Positions 47,431-55,069 of a DNA stretch of 64,000 nt are shown here, in pieces (the stretch's first letter is position 1; every line of letters begins with the position of its first letter). The notes beneath the pieces were generated by a model that was not told the origin of the DNA, ran no database searches, and was given only the letters and a program-made list of their open reading frames with translations. Source of the stretch: Rosistilla oblonga (GTDB taxonomy: Bacteria; Planctomycetota; Planctomycetia; Pirellulales; Pirellulaceae); the NCBI RefSeq assembly GCF_007751715.1, contig NZ_CP036292.1:5339339-5403338 (forward strand). The letters are read 5' to 3'. The position numbers and the translations under genes are program-made.

Positions 47431-47773
47431 GCGTTTTCTTCTCGCGAAGAGTTTCCGTGCACCGGGCTACCGACCTCGTTCGCTATCGATGCCGCTGCGT
47501 TGCTGACGCGGTTCGACGGCATGTCGCCGAGAGATGAAAAATCGATGAAGACGCGGGCTCCCCTGGTCGTTGCGACGAGGAGCTTCGGATATTTTCAGCC
47601 CCCACATCTCCTCCTGTTGCGGCCCACCAGATTCCTCTCACTCGAAGGCGACTGAAAATAGTGGTGCCGAAGATCCGAAGACGCTAAACTCACCTCCACC
47701 ACCTCGGGCAGCTCCGTAATTCCGCCAGAGGGAGAGAGATAGAGTTAGTGACAAAAACCACCGGAGTTCCCTA
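47431..47773. other. Non-coding stretch upstream of the M48 protease
   Basis: About 340 bases between the repeat and the protease start. No gene, RNA or promoter is convincing; GGAG at 47763-47766 is the probable ribosome site of the next gene. Confidence 0.4.
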
Positions 47774-48586
47774 ATGGCAAGCACGTTTGATGATCCGATC
47801 AGCTCTCCCACCCGTTCACCCGGTACGTTTGCGGCGCCGCGAGTGAAACCGAAGGAGCACGTGGCACGTGGCACCGGTTTCCATGCGATGGTCGGTTGGA
47901 TTTTGTTTGGAATCGTCGGCCCGATCCTCGTTCTGCTGACCATCGTGGGGACGTATGGAATCGCCCTGATCGCTTGGTTGATCGCGTTGGTCAAATACAA
48001 CCAACGAGCGAAGAAGGCCGAGGCGGTGTTGATGGGGAACGGAGTCAAAGTTGCTCCCGATCAGTTTCCCGCGATTTACGAATCGGTGGCGCGGATGGCG
48101 GGCCAGTTGGAACTCAAAACACTCCCAGATGTGTACATCATCGAATCGAATCAACAGAACGCTTTTGCGCTGAAGATCGGATCGAAACAGAACATCGTCT
48201 TAATCGATGACATCGTTTACGGAGCGTTGGACAACAACAATCCGGAGATTTTGGACTTCATCATCGGCCACGAACTGGCGCACCACGCGCTCGGACACAC
48301 CGGACTGTTCCGCGGCATGATCTCCTCGCATTACAAAACATTGTCGCGTCTGGACGAATTCTCCTGCGATGCGGTCTCGGTTGCGATGCAGCAAAACCCT
48401 CAACCGGGACTCGACGCGATGACTTTGTTAGCCGTTGGCCCACGACTATACCCTCGCGTCGACAAGGCGAGTTTCGCCAAACAGGCTCAGCAAGTGGTGA
48501 GCAACAAATACAGCAAAAAAGCGGAATCGGCGATGTCCCACCCGCTACTGTTGCGCCGCTACGGAGCGATCGAAGCCAAGAGCTAA
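47774..48586 (+). CDS. M48-family membrane metallopeptidase
   Basis: A 270-aa zinc protease. The HExxH motif is IIGHELAHHALGH (about residue 162), and the third ligand Glu lies in LDEFSCDAVSV about 34 residues later. One long hydrophobic segment (about 42-75, WILFGIVGPILVLLTIVGTY and on) anchors it in the membrane; the catalytic domain follows. It is close to HtpX/Ste24-like proteases that degrade misfolded membrane proteins, but shorter and without the four-helix layout of HtpX. It has its own ribosome site and no operon partner. Confidence 0.88.
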   Translation: MASTFDDPISSPTRSPGTFAAPRVKPKEHVARGTGFHAMVGWILFGIVGPILVLLTIVGTYGIALIAWLIALVKYNQRAKKAEAVLMGNGVKVAPDQFPAIYESVARMAGQLELKTLPDVYIIESNQQNAFALKIGSKQNIVLIDDIVYGALDNNNPEILDFIIGHELAHHALGHTGLFRGMISSHYKTLSRLDEFSCDAVSVAMQQNPQPGLDAMTLLAVGPRLYPRVDKASFAKQAQQVVSNKYSKKAESAMSHPLLLRRYGAIEAKS

Positions 48587-48691
48587 CGACAAGACAAGCC
48601 CTGCGTCTCACGGTCGGGAGCAACGACCGGAAACGGCATCGGCTCCGGTCGTGTTCAATGTGCGTACACCGGCGGCGTATTTTCGATTCGC

Positions 48692-48898
48692 GGGAACAGC
48701 CTGTACGAAACTCTCGACGACGCCCGATACGGCTTCGTTTAACCGCGGTGGCAACGCCCCGCGCGTCCATGAGGTTCGAAGCGCGGCCCGATGGGCACGC
48801 GGTTAAACGATTTGCAGTTCCAGGGAACAGCCTGTACGAAACTCTTGACGACGCCCGATACGGCTTCGTTTAACCGCGGTGGCAACGCCCCGCGCGTT
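48692..48898. repeat. Fragments G and H of the composite repeat in a 131-bp duplication
   Basis: GGAACAGCCTGTACGAAACT leads into the first hairpin module of the composite repeat, and the whole is duplicated: copies start at 48693 and 48824. The second is cut after CCCCGCGCGT. This appears to be a recent local duplication of a partial repeat. Confidence 0.7.
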
Positions 48899-48922
48899 GT
48901 TTACGATCGACCGACGACCGAC

Positions 48923-49714
48923 TTACGCGCTGCCGCTCCACGATCGTTCGAACCTTTCGATCGATATCGCTTTGCCGGTCTCTGGATCGATCTCGATCAC
49001 CGCGCCGCATAACCGGACGTCTTTGCTGGCGACGTGGAAGAAGGTCGGGTTGAATGAGAGTGTCGTCTGCATCACCGGGTCGATCTCGCGGCCGATGATA
49101 CTCTCGTACGCGCCACTCATCCCCACGTCACACATAAACGCGGTGCCGCCGGGCAGGATGCGAGCGTCCGCGGTGGGGACATGCGTGTGCGTGCCGAGAG
49201 CTGCGCTGACGCGGCCGTCCAGATAACGACCGAGCAGTTGTTTGTCGCTGGTCGCTTCGGCGTGCAGGTCGACAAAACGGACTTTCACGTTCTCGGGAAT
49301 CTCCGCCAACACGCGGTCCGCAGCGGCGAAGGGGCAATCGACAGGACGCATATAGACGCGGCCCATCAGCGAGACGATGGCGACTTGGATCCCCGACGCC
49401 GTCTCCACGATAGCGAAGGTTTTGCCGGGAGCGGAGGCGGGGTAGTTGGCCGGTTTGACGATCCGCGGATCTTTCTGCAGCACCGGAATGATCTCGCGTT
49501 TGCGATAGATATGGTCACCCATCGTAAACGCATCGATCCCGTGGGCAGCCAACTTTTGGAATTGCTTGGTCGTCAGCCCCGATCCGTCGGCGGAGTTTTC
49601 CGCGTTGACGATCACTAAATCGGTCTGCAATTCGTCGCGTAGACCTGGCACCATCGCAACGCAAGCCTGCACGCCAGGCTTGCCGACGATGTCTCCTAAA
49701 AACAATAAACGCAA
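48923..49714 (-). CDS. ymdB: YmdB-type metallophosphoesterase
   Basis: A 263-aa calcineurin-fold phosphodiesterase of the TIGR00282 family. Metal-ligand motifs can be read in order: FLGDIVGKPG, VNAENSADGSG, TMGDHIY, VDLHAEATSDK and ALGTHTHVPTAD. The B. subtilis member hydrolyses 2',3'-cyclic nucleotides and affects motility and biofilm genes. The start is TTG with GAAGGAT eight bases upstream. The hemerythrin-like gene lies 54 bases upstream on the same strand and may be cotranscribed. Confidence 0.92.
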   Translation of the reverse strand: MRLLFLGDIVGKPGVQACVAMVPGLRDELQTDLVIVNAENSADGSGLTTKQFQKLAAHGIDAFTMGDHIYRKREIIPVLQKDPRIVKPANYPASAPGKTFAIVETASGIQVAIVSLMGRVYMRPVDCPFAAADRVLAEIPENVKVRFVDLHAEATSDKQLLGRYLDGRVSAALGTHTHVPTADARILPGGTAFMCDVGMSGAYESIIGREIDPVMQTTLSFNPTFFHVASKDVRLCGAVIEIDPETGKAISIERFERSWSGSA

Positions 49715-49768
49715 GGAAAGATCCTTCTCAATTCAAAAATGCCGGTCATTGGTCCAAGGCGTGGCTTT

Positions 49769-50251
49769 TTAGTCGCCGCCGCCGATATCTTGCATCAGAC
49801 CGTCGTGCATCAATTGCGTTTCGGCCGATTCGTGCTTCTGTAACTTATCGGCAAACCGGTCGAACGCGACAGGGATAATGGTCGTCAAAGCGGCCAAATC
49901 GCGAACACTCAACAATTGTTCCGCTCTTTCGGCGATCGAATCGATCTCCATGTACAGGTCGCGATGCTGTTGCAGCAATTCGCCTGACCGACGCGCAAAC
50001 GTCGGGCAGCAGAAGGCGGGGTCATCGAAATAACCGTAAGCCTCTTCGACCGAAAACTGGAACGCCAGCTTGTCGCGCAAGTCGGACAATCGACCAATAA
50101 ACTCGAAACACTTTCCTTCCAGCGAGATCGGCAGGGAACACATCTCCTGCAACGCATGCAGCCCGTCCCAGAGTTCTTGATGCAAATCCTTCACGTCGGC
50201 CAAAAATGCCGGGTTGATGGTGACAGTCTTTGCTTTGTTAGAAACGCTCAT
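49769..50251 (-). CDS. Hemerythrin-like (HHE) four-helix protein
   Basis: A 160-aa all-helical protein with the spacing of His and acidic residues seen in hemerythrin-like proteins: DLHQELWDGLHAL, FSVEEAYGYFDD, LLQQHRDLYMEID, and FADKLQKHESAETQLMHDGL. These could hold a diiron site that binds oxygen or nitric oxide, or senses iron or redox state. AGGAG eight bases before the ATG supports the start. It probably forms a short operon with ymdB. Confidence 0.72.
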   Translation of the reverse strand: MSVSNKAKTVTINPAFLADVKDLHQELWDGLHALQEMCSLPISLEGKCFEFIGRLSDLRDKLAFQFSVEEAYGYFDDPAFCCPTFARRSGELLQQHRDLYMEIDSIAERAEQLLSVRDLAALTTIIPVAFDRFADKLQKHESAETQLMHDGLMQDIGGGD

Positions 50252-50483
50252 ACTAGAAGCTCCTGCGATCGAGAAAAGAATGGTGTCGGGCTACACTTCG
50301 AAGGTCCTGCGTCCACTGAATATCGCGACCATACGACCGGTCGCTTTCCATATGAAGTCTACCGAATTTTCGACCGTGATGCGAAGCAAATCCGCACGCG
50401 AAGCGAGGTAAAACGTTCATCTCAAGCGGCTTAACCGACCTACCGCACAACTGCTCAAACCGTTGCAAAAGAAACCTAATGGC

Positions 50484-50522
50484 AAAGAAAAAGCCCGCAT
50501 CGGTCAGATCGACCGTGCGGGC
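50484..50522 (-). terminator. Rho-independent terminator of the kelch gene
   Basis: Read on the minus strand, GCCCGCACGGTC pairs with GACCGATGCGGGC (one bulged base), followed by TTTTTCTTT. Stem positions are 50493-50522, and the T-tract is the A-run at 50484-50492. Confidence 0.9.
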
Positions 50523-50583
50523 AGCGATTAATGGGGTTCGGAAAGCTCGTCCTGAAAACAGCTGAAGGGGCCAGCGCCCGCCG

Positions 50584-52233
50584 TTATTTGATATCAATCC
50601 GCTCGATGTCGGTGAATTTTCCGATCGACATGTTCGCTCCGCCGATAAGGATTAACGAGCGTTTGTCTAGCGGAAGCATGACGTGGAAGAAGCGGCCCGG
50701 ATCGCACTTGCCGACGATCTCCCACTGCTTGCCGTCGCTGCGGAGTCGTTGGATCGAGCCGTCGATCGCGGTGACATACAGTTGTCCCGCCAGCGAATAG
50801 GCGGCGTTGCCGAATCCGGTCATCGGTTTTCCGATCAGACTTGGCCCCTCGGTCCAGGTGTCGGTCTTGGGATCGTAGATGTCGGTCCGGGTACTCGTTT
50901 TCCCCTCGTGCCCCATGCCGCCGATCACGTAGATCTTTCCATCGTGTGCACTGACGCTGACAGCCCGGCGCTGGAACGGCGGAGTCGCAATCGGTTGCCA
51001 AGTCGCGGGGGATTTGCTGAGATCCATTTTCCAGGCGGTCTGATGCCACACGTTCTCTTCGGCATCTCCCATCGCCCAACCACCAGCGACGTAGACGACG
51101 TCTCCCATGATCGCTGCGCCGAGCGACGACCGCGGCTCGGGCAACGGCGCCAGGTCGGTCCACTTGTTTGTCGCCGGATCGAACTGGCTGACAGTCGCTT
51201 GCGAATGCAGATCGTGATCCTCGCCTTCCGCATTCATCGCGGTGAAGCCGCCGACGCGGATCAGTTTGTCGCCGTGAGCAACCATCGCCAAGCCTTGCAT
51301 CCGCGGTCCGGCGGACAATTTTTTCCACTCGCTCGGTTGTTGTAGATCCAACGCCCACAACCGGTTCGATTGTTCGGCTGTCGAATACGAGTGAGCCGTG
51401 CCGGTGTGGCCGCCGTAGACGTACAGCTTGCCGCCAGCGATCGCTCCGCCGAAACTCGTCAGCTCCTCGGGCAAGTCGGCCATCTTGGTTGGGCTTACTG
51501 AAACCTGATCCTTCGCGGAAGTCGCTTCGCCAGCCAGCTGCCATGGAAAGGCAACCGTCAGATAGTGGGCGGCCCCTTCGAAGGCTTCGTCCTTCCATTT
51601 GCCCGTCTCCTGCTTGTCGGTGAAGCCAATTCGCAAGGCGTTGTATCCCAATTCCAGCTGCTCACCGGCAAAGACGACAGCGCCTTGATCGTCGGTCGTC
51701 GCCGAACCCTCTTCATCGCCGTCGTCGCAATAAAGTTTTACGTCGACCTCGGGCAACGGCTTGCCTTTAAATGTGACCACGACGCGGATCCCGTCTTCGT
51801 TCGGAATCAGGCTGGCGGCGAGATCGATTCCGGCGGGCGCGGATTTTGACCACTTGGCAGGATCGGTGTCGAGTATTTGTTGTGTGTAGTAGACCAGCTT
51901 GCTGCCACGCATCAGACCGTAGGTTTGCGAACCGACGATGCTGCCGCTGGCAGGAACTGCCGCTTCGGCTCGCAGACCGATCAGATCGTCGTTCTCGATC
52001 GGCTGCATCGACAACGCGGTTCGCTTGCCGTCGGCATCGAGATGTGCCAGCGGATATTCGGCGAGCGATTCGGGCAGATGGTACTGGCGGTCGGTGACAT
52101 CTTCACCGAAGAACAGGATCGGATGTCGATCGTCGTCGATGGCGAGCCAAGGAAAGTGGGCCATCGCTTGTCCGCTCAAGATCACAAGCGAGACGAAGCT
52201 CAATTGAAGCAAACGCGAGAGGTTGATGTTCAT
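50584..52233 (-). CDS. Secreted DUF4198-like plus kelch-propeller protein
   Basis: A 549-aa exported protein. The signal peptide ends AMA with the mature chain starting HFPWLAIDDD, so an N-terminal histidine is exposed. Residues about 22-240 look like the DUF4198 family (two beta-rich domains, with VTFKGKPLPEVDVKLYC typical of its second half), a group often tied to metal handling. Residues about 260-545 form five to six kelch repeats (KLYVYGGHTG, KLIRVGGFTA, VVYVAGGWAM, KIYVIGGMGH). It ends in a good terminator. It diverges from hemP across an iron-box-like palindrome, so an iron- or metal-related role is inferred. Confidence 0.75.
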   Translation of the reverse strand: MNINLSRLLQLSFVSLVILSGQAMAHFPWLAIDDDRHPILFFGEDVTDRQYHLPESLAEYPLAHLDADGKRTALSMQPIENDDLIGLRAEAAVPASGSIVGSQTYGLMRGSKLVYYTQQILDTDPAKWSKSAPAGIDLAASLIPNEDGIRVVVTFKGKPLPEVDVKLYCDDGDEEGSATTDDQGAVVFAGEQLELGYNALRIGFTDKQETGKWKDEAFEGAAHYLTVAFPWQLAGEATSAKDQVSVSPTKMADLPEELTSFGGAIAGGKLYVYGGHTGTAHSYSTAEQSNRLWALDLQQPSEWKKLSAGPRMQGLAMVAHGDKLIRVGGFTAMNAEGEDHDLHSQATVSQFDPATNKWTDLAPLPEPRSSLGAAIMGDVVYVAGGWAMGDAEENVWHQTAWKMDLSKSPATWQPIATPPFQRRAVSVSAHDGKIYVIGGMGHEGKTSTRTDIYDPKTDTWTEGPSLIGKPMTGFGNAAYSLAGQLYVTAIDGSIQRLRSDGKQWEIVGKCDPGRFFHVMLPLDKRSLILIGGANMSIGKFTDIERIDIK

Positions 52234-52474
52234 TCTCTTCTCTTTCTTCCACGGTAGAGAGGTATCGGTTGATGTGTGCGGGGCGACGCGGCGTCGACCA
52301 CAGTTGCGCCGCGACGATGGCGTCGCGGCAGTTTACTTGCACACCAGAGGGGAATCTGTGCCGGCTCCTCCATTGGAGACCGGAATCGGACCGAGCGTGG
52401 CTGGCTAGGGAGCAGAGCCCGCCAGAAGGGGGCCTGTATCTATCGCTTGCTGCGTCGTCGGATAGCCAAACGCT

Positions 52475-52493
52475 ATTGAGAATCAGTTTCAAT
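52475..52493 (+). promoter_or_regulatory. Fur-box-like palindrome upstream of hemP
   Basis: ATTGAGAATCAGTTTCAAT is a 19-bp imperfect palindrome with 7 of 9 symmetric pairs. Its core TGAGAATCAGTTTCA matches the 7-1-7 Fur pattern TGATAATnATTATCA at 11 of 14 positions. It covers the -35 element of the hemP promoter, as expected for repression by Fur with iron. Confidence 0.6.
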
Positions 52494-52503
52494 TGAATAT
52501 ACT
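52476..52503 (+). promoter_or_regulatory. Putative hemP promoter
   Basis: TTGAGA (52476-52481) and TATACT (52498-52503) are spaced by 16 bases. The predicted start of transcription near 52510 leaves a leader of about 75 bases to the hemP ATG. Confidence 0.55.
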
Positions 52504-52584
52504 GAGCCTCTGATTTGCGATCAAGGATTGCTCGCGAACATTTTCAAATTAGCGCAACACAAGCACCTGACGGTGGTTACGACG

Positions 52585-52779
52585 ATGACAAACGATTCCG
52601 CCCCGCAAGATGATGCCGCCGCCAAAGAACAAGAACTGGCGGCGGCAGCTCTGAATCTTCCCAAAGTCATTCAGTTCAACGATCTCCCTCGCTGTGGCGA
52701 CGAAGTTTGGATCACCAGCGATGGGCAACTCTATCGGCTGCGAAAAACCCGCCAAGGTAAACTGATCCTAACGAAATGA
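52585..52779 (+). CDS. hemP: Hemin uptake protein HemP
   Basis: A 64-aa protein starting MTNDSAPQDDAAAKEQ and ending LYRLRKTRQGKLILTK, the C-terminal signature of the HemP family. HemP is a small protein encoded with haem and siderophore uptake genes and normally repressed by Fur; in some bacteria it activates haem-receptor expression. The ATG at 52585 gives the usual size (about 60 aa); the frame also extends to a TTG at 52528. No haem receptor or transporter gene is adjacent here, so it may be a stand-alone iron-regulated gene. Confidence 0.82.
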   Translation: MTNDSAPQDDAAAKEQELAAAALNLPKVIQFNDLPRCGDEVWITSDGQLYRLRKTRQGKLILTK

Positions 52780-52948
52780 TCCGTTCCTCCCGCACCAACC
52801 GGCCCTCTGCGGCCTGGATTTTCCCGTTCGTGGTGGCAGTCGAACGAGCGGGCGATTAGCTTATATCAGTCCCCATGCGCGCTTGATTCGCAGCCGGATC
52901 GCGCGATCCTTCCGGAACTGAAATTCTGCTTCCTCGAGACTGCCCCCA

Positions 52949-54067
52949 ATGCCTTCGACCGACCTTTCAACCGCCCTTCCCCGTCTGCTCCTTTTCCTCG
53001 GATTGAGCCTGTCGCTGATCGCGACCGCCACAGCTCAAGATGCCGCCGACAAACCAGCGGCAGCGGCTACCGAAGTGAAGGAAAAAGCGGAAGCGTCCAA
53101 ACCGCCAGCCGAAGCTGCGGAAAAGGAATCCAAACCGGCGGATTCGAAGCCAGCCGAAGCGAAGCCTCAAGAAAAAACGGAAGCGAAACCGGAAGACAAG
53201 CCCGAGGCGAAGCAGGAGAAGAAGGCTGACGAAAAGCCAGCCAAGCCGAAGAAGGAAGCTGAGCCGGCCAAGCCTGCGGCGGAGGAACCCAAAGTCGAAG
53301 CGAAGCCCGAACCGAAAAAAATCACGTCGTTGGGCTACAGCAACACACCCTTTATTCGCGGCCAACGCTGGAAGGTTCACGACATGAACCGCCCCCGCCC
53401 GCGAGCGATTGTGCCGGGGAACGCTTCGACTTATGACAAGCCAGGTACCGCGCCAAGCGACGCGATCGTGCTGTTCGATGGCAACAATCTCGACAACTGG
53501 GGCCAACTGTTGCCCGAAGATCCCGGATCGATCTATCAACCTCTGTGGTCGGTCGCAGATGGTGCGGTGACCGTCGTCCCCGAAACCGGGCACCTGCGTA
53601 CGCTCGATACGTTTGCCGATTGCCAACTGCACATCGAATGGGCGTCGCCCGAAGTCGTTCAAGGTGCCAGCCAAGAGCGTGGCGACAGCGGCGTGTTGTT
53701 GATGGGCAAATACGAAGTACAGATTCTCGATTCGTTCAACAATCGCACCTTCGCCGACGGACAAGCGGGCGCGATCTTTGGCCAGCACCCGCCGATGGTC
53801 AACGCCTCGCGTCCCAGCGGCCAATGGCAGGTCTACGACATCGTCTTCGAAGCACCGACCTTCAAGGATGGCAAACTGGAATCACCCGCTTATATGACGG
53901 TGATCCATAACGGCATCCTCCTGCACCACCGCCGCGAACTTGTCGGAAGCGTGAAAGATAAAGAGCTGCAGCCTTATAGCGAAGATCAACCGGCCGGGCC
54001 GATCGTGTTGCAGAACCACGGCACTCCCGTCCGCTACCGCAACATCTGGATTCGTCCGCTGAACTGA
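52949..54067 (+). CDS. Secreted DUF1080 (3-keto-disaccharide hydrolase-like) protein with charged linker
   Basis: A 372-aa exported protein. Signal peptide: LPRLLLFLGLSLSLIATATA. Residues about 30-130 are a low-complexity Lys/Glu/Ala/Pro linker with repeated KPAEAKP-type blocks. The DUF1080 concanavalin-like domain (about 165-370) has VLFDGNNLDNWG, RGDSGVLLMGKYEVQILDS and HRRELVGSV segments. DUF1080 is very frequent in planctomycetes; some members cleave 3-keto-glycosides. The linker could span peptidoglycan or the outer layer (inference). It converges with the GXGXG gene. Confidence 0.85.
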   Translation: MPSTDLSTALPRLLLFLGLSLSLIATATAQDAADKPAAAATEVKEKAEASKPPAEAAEKESKPADSKPAEAKPQEKTEAKPEDKPEAKQEKKADEKPAKPKKEAEPAKPAAEEPKVEAKPEPKKITSLGYSNTPFIRGQRWKVHDMNRPRPRAIVPGNASTYDKPGTAPSDAIVLFDGNNLDNWGQLLPEDPGSIYQPLWSVADGAVTVVPETGHLRTLDTFADCQLHIEWASPEVVQGASQERGDSGVLLMGKYEVQILDSFNNRTFADGQAGAIFGQHPPMVNASRPSGQWQVYDIVFEAPTFKDGKLESPAYMTVIHNGILLHHRRELVGSVKDKELQPYSEDQPAGPIVLQNHGTPVRYRNIWIRPLN

Positions 54068-54098
54068 TCGGCGTCGACGCCGCGAAGAACATCTGCGG

Positions 54099-54869
54099 TC
54101 ATCGCCACGATGGATGACCGATGATTCCCTTCCGCCGCTGTTCCTCGTCGAAGACGCGTTGCGGCACGATCCGGCGGAAATCTTTGGCATCGCCGCGGAT
54201 CCCGGCGTTGATCAACAGCAGGCCCAGGCGGACGCTGTCCTTGGGAATCAGCGGCAACTCGGCGACGCCTTGGCCCAGCGAACCGATCCGGCCGCGAATG
54301 AAGATCATCGCGTCCATCATCGCTTCGCCAAGATTCATCCCCGCATCGCCGCCGATCACCAGCGTCCCGTGCAGGGCTCCGTGAGCCGCGTTGTGGCCGA
54401 CGTCGCCACGGACAAAGACCTCGCCGCCACGCAGTGCCGCGGCGCATCCGTCCCCCGCGTTCCCGTAAACAGCTAGCGTTCCGCCGGTCATCGCCACGCC
54501 GACTCCAACGCCTGCATTGCCGTGAACGCGAACCGCCCCAGAGACCATGCTCTCGCCCAAACCGTCGCCCACCGAACCGGTCACGCGGACATGAGCCAAG
54601 CGATTGAAAGCCAACGCATAATCGCCCAGCGTTCCGCGGACGTTGATCCGCCACGGTTTGTCCAACCCCATCAATAGATTGTCGCCACCACGGGCGCGGC
54701 GGAGTTCGATCGATGGCGTTTCGTGATCGATCGTTTCGGGCATTTCGACAGCACGCAACCGCTCGAGAACCTCGCCGGCGTCCAATTCAGAAATGTCGAT
54801 CGTCGCCAACGATTCGCTCTTTGCCTCATCCGACACGACTGAATTCCTTTGAAGAGTTTGATTGCTCAC
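54099..54869 (-). CDS. GXGXG-domain protein (glutamate synthase C-terminal/FwdC-like)
   Basis: A 256-aa right-handed beta-helix protein. Residues 75-215 are a run of Gly-rich turns (GSVGDGLGESMVSGAVRVHG, GNAGVGVGVAMTGGTLAVYG, GNAGDGCAAALRGGEVFVRG, GDVGHNAAHGALHGTLVIGG), the GXGXG repeat found in glutamate synthase large subunits, GlxC/MgsB and formylmethanofuran dehydrogenase subunit C. Here it is a separate protein with its own N-terminal part (about 1-70) and no glutaminase or synthase domain. The start codon is GTG. A role as a structural subunit of a C1 or amine enzyme is possible; partners are not in the window. Confidence 0.72.
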   Translation of the reverse strand: MSNQTLQRNSVVSDEAKSESLATIDISELDAGEVLERLRAVEMPETIDHETPSIELRRARGGDNLLMGLDKPWRINVRGTLGDYALAFNRLAHVRVTGSVGDGLGESMVSGAVRVHGNAGVGVGVAMTGGTLAVYGNAGDGCAAALRGGEVFVRGDVGHNAAHGALHGTLVIGGDAGMNLGEAMMDAMIFIRGRIGSLGQGVAELPLIPKDSVRLGLLLINAGIRGDAKDFRRIVPQRVFDEEQRRKGIIGHPSWR

Positions 54870-55069
54870 CTATTGTTGCTGATCGGCAACCACAAGGGTA
54901 TCCCAACTGCAAAGCCCCGCCGATTCAAACCGACAAACGGAATTGGCCCGGCCGCTGCAAAACGGCTACAATAAAGCTCCTTCCTGCCTTTACGAAAGCC
55001 AGCCGCTCGATCGGGGTTCGCCCGGCTGCCGGTTTTCGCCTGCCTCCCCCCCTCCGCACTGGTATCGAG

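Larger units (their letters stand above)
52234..52584. promoter_or_regulatory. Divergent control region between the kelch gene and hemP
   Basis: A region of 351 bases with the leaders of both genes. Its notable content is the promoter and Fur-box-like palindrome described separately; the rest (52260-52470) is GC-rich with no recognised element. Confidence 0.5.

Noticed and set aside
52966-53824. A 285-codon minus-strand frame rich in Phe, Arg and Leu opposite the DUF1080 gene
   Set aside because: It is the shadow of the Lys/Glu/Ala-rich linker and shows only low-complexity sequence.
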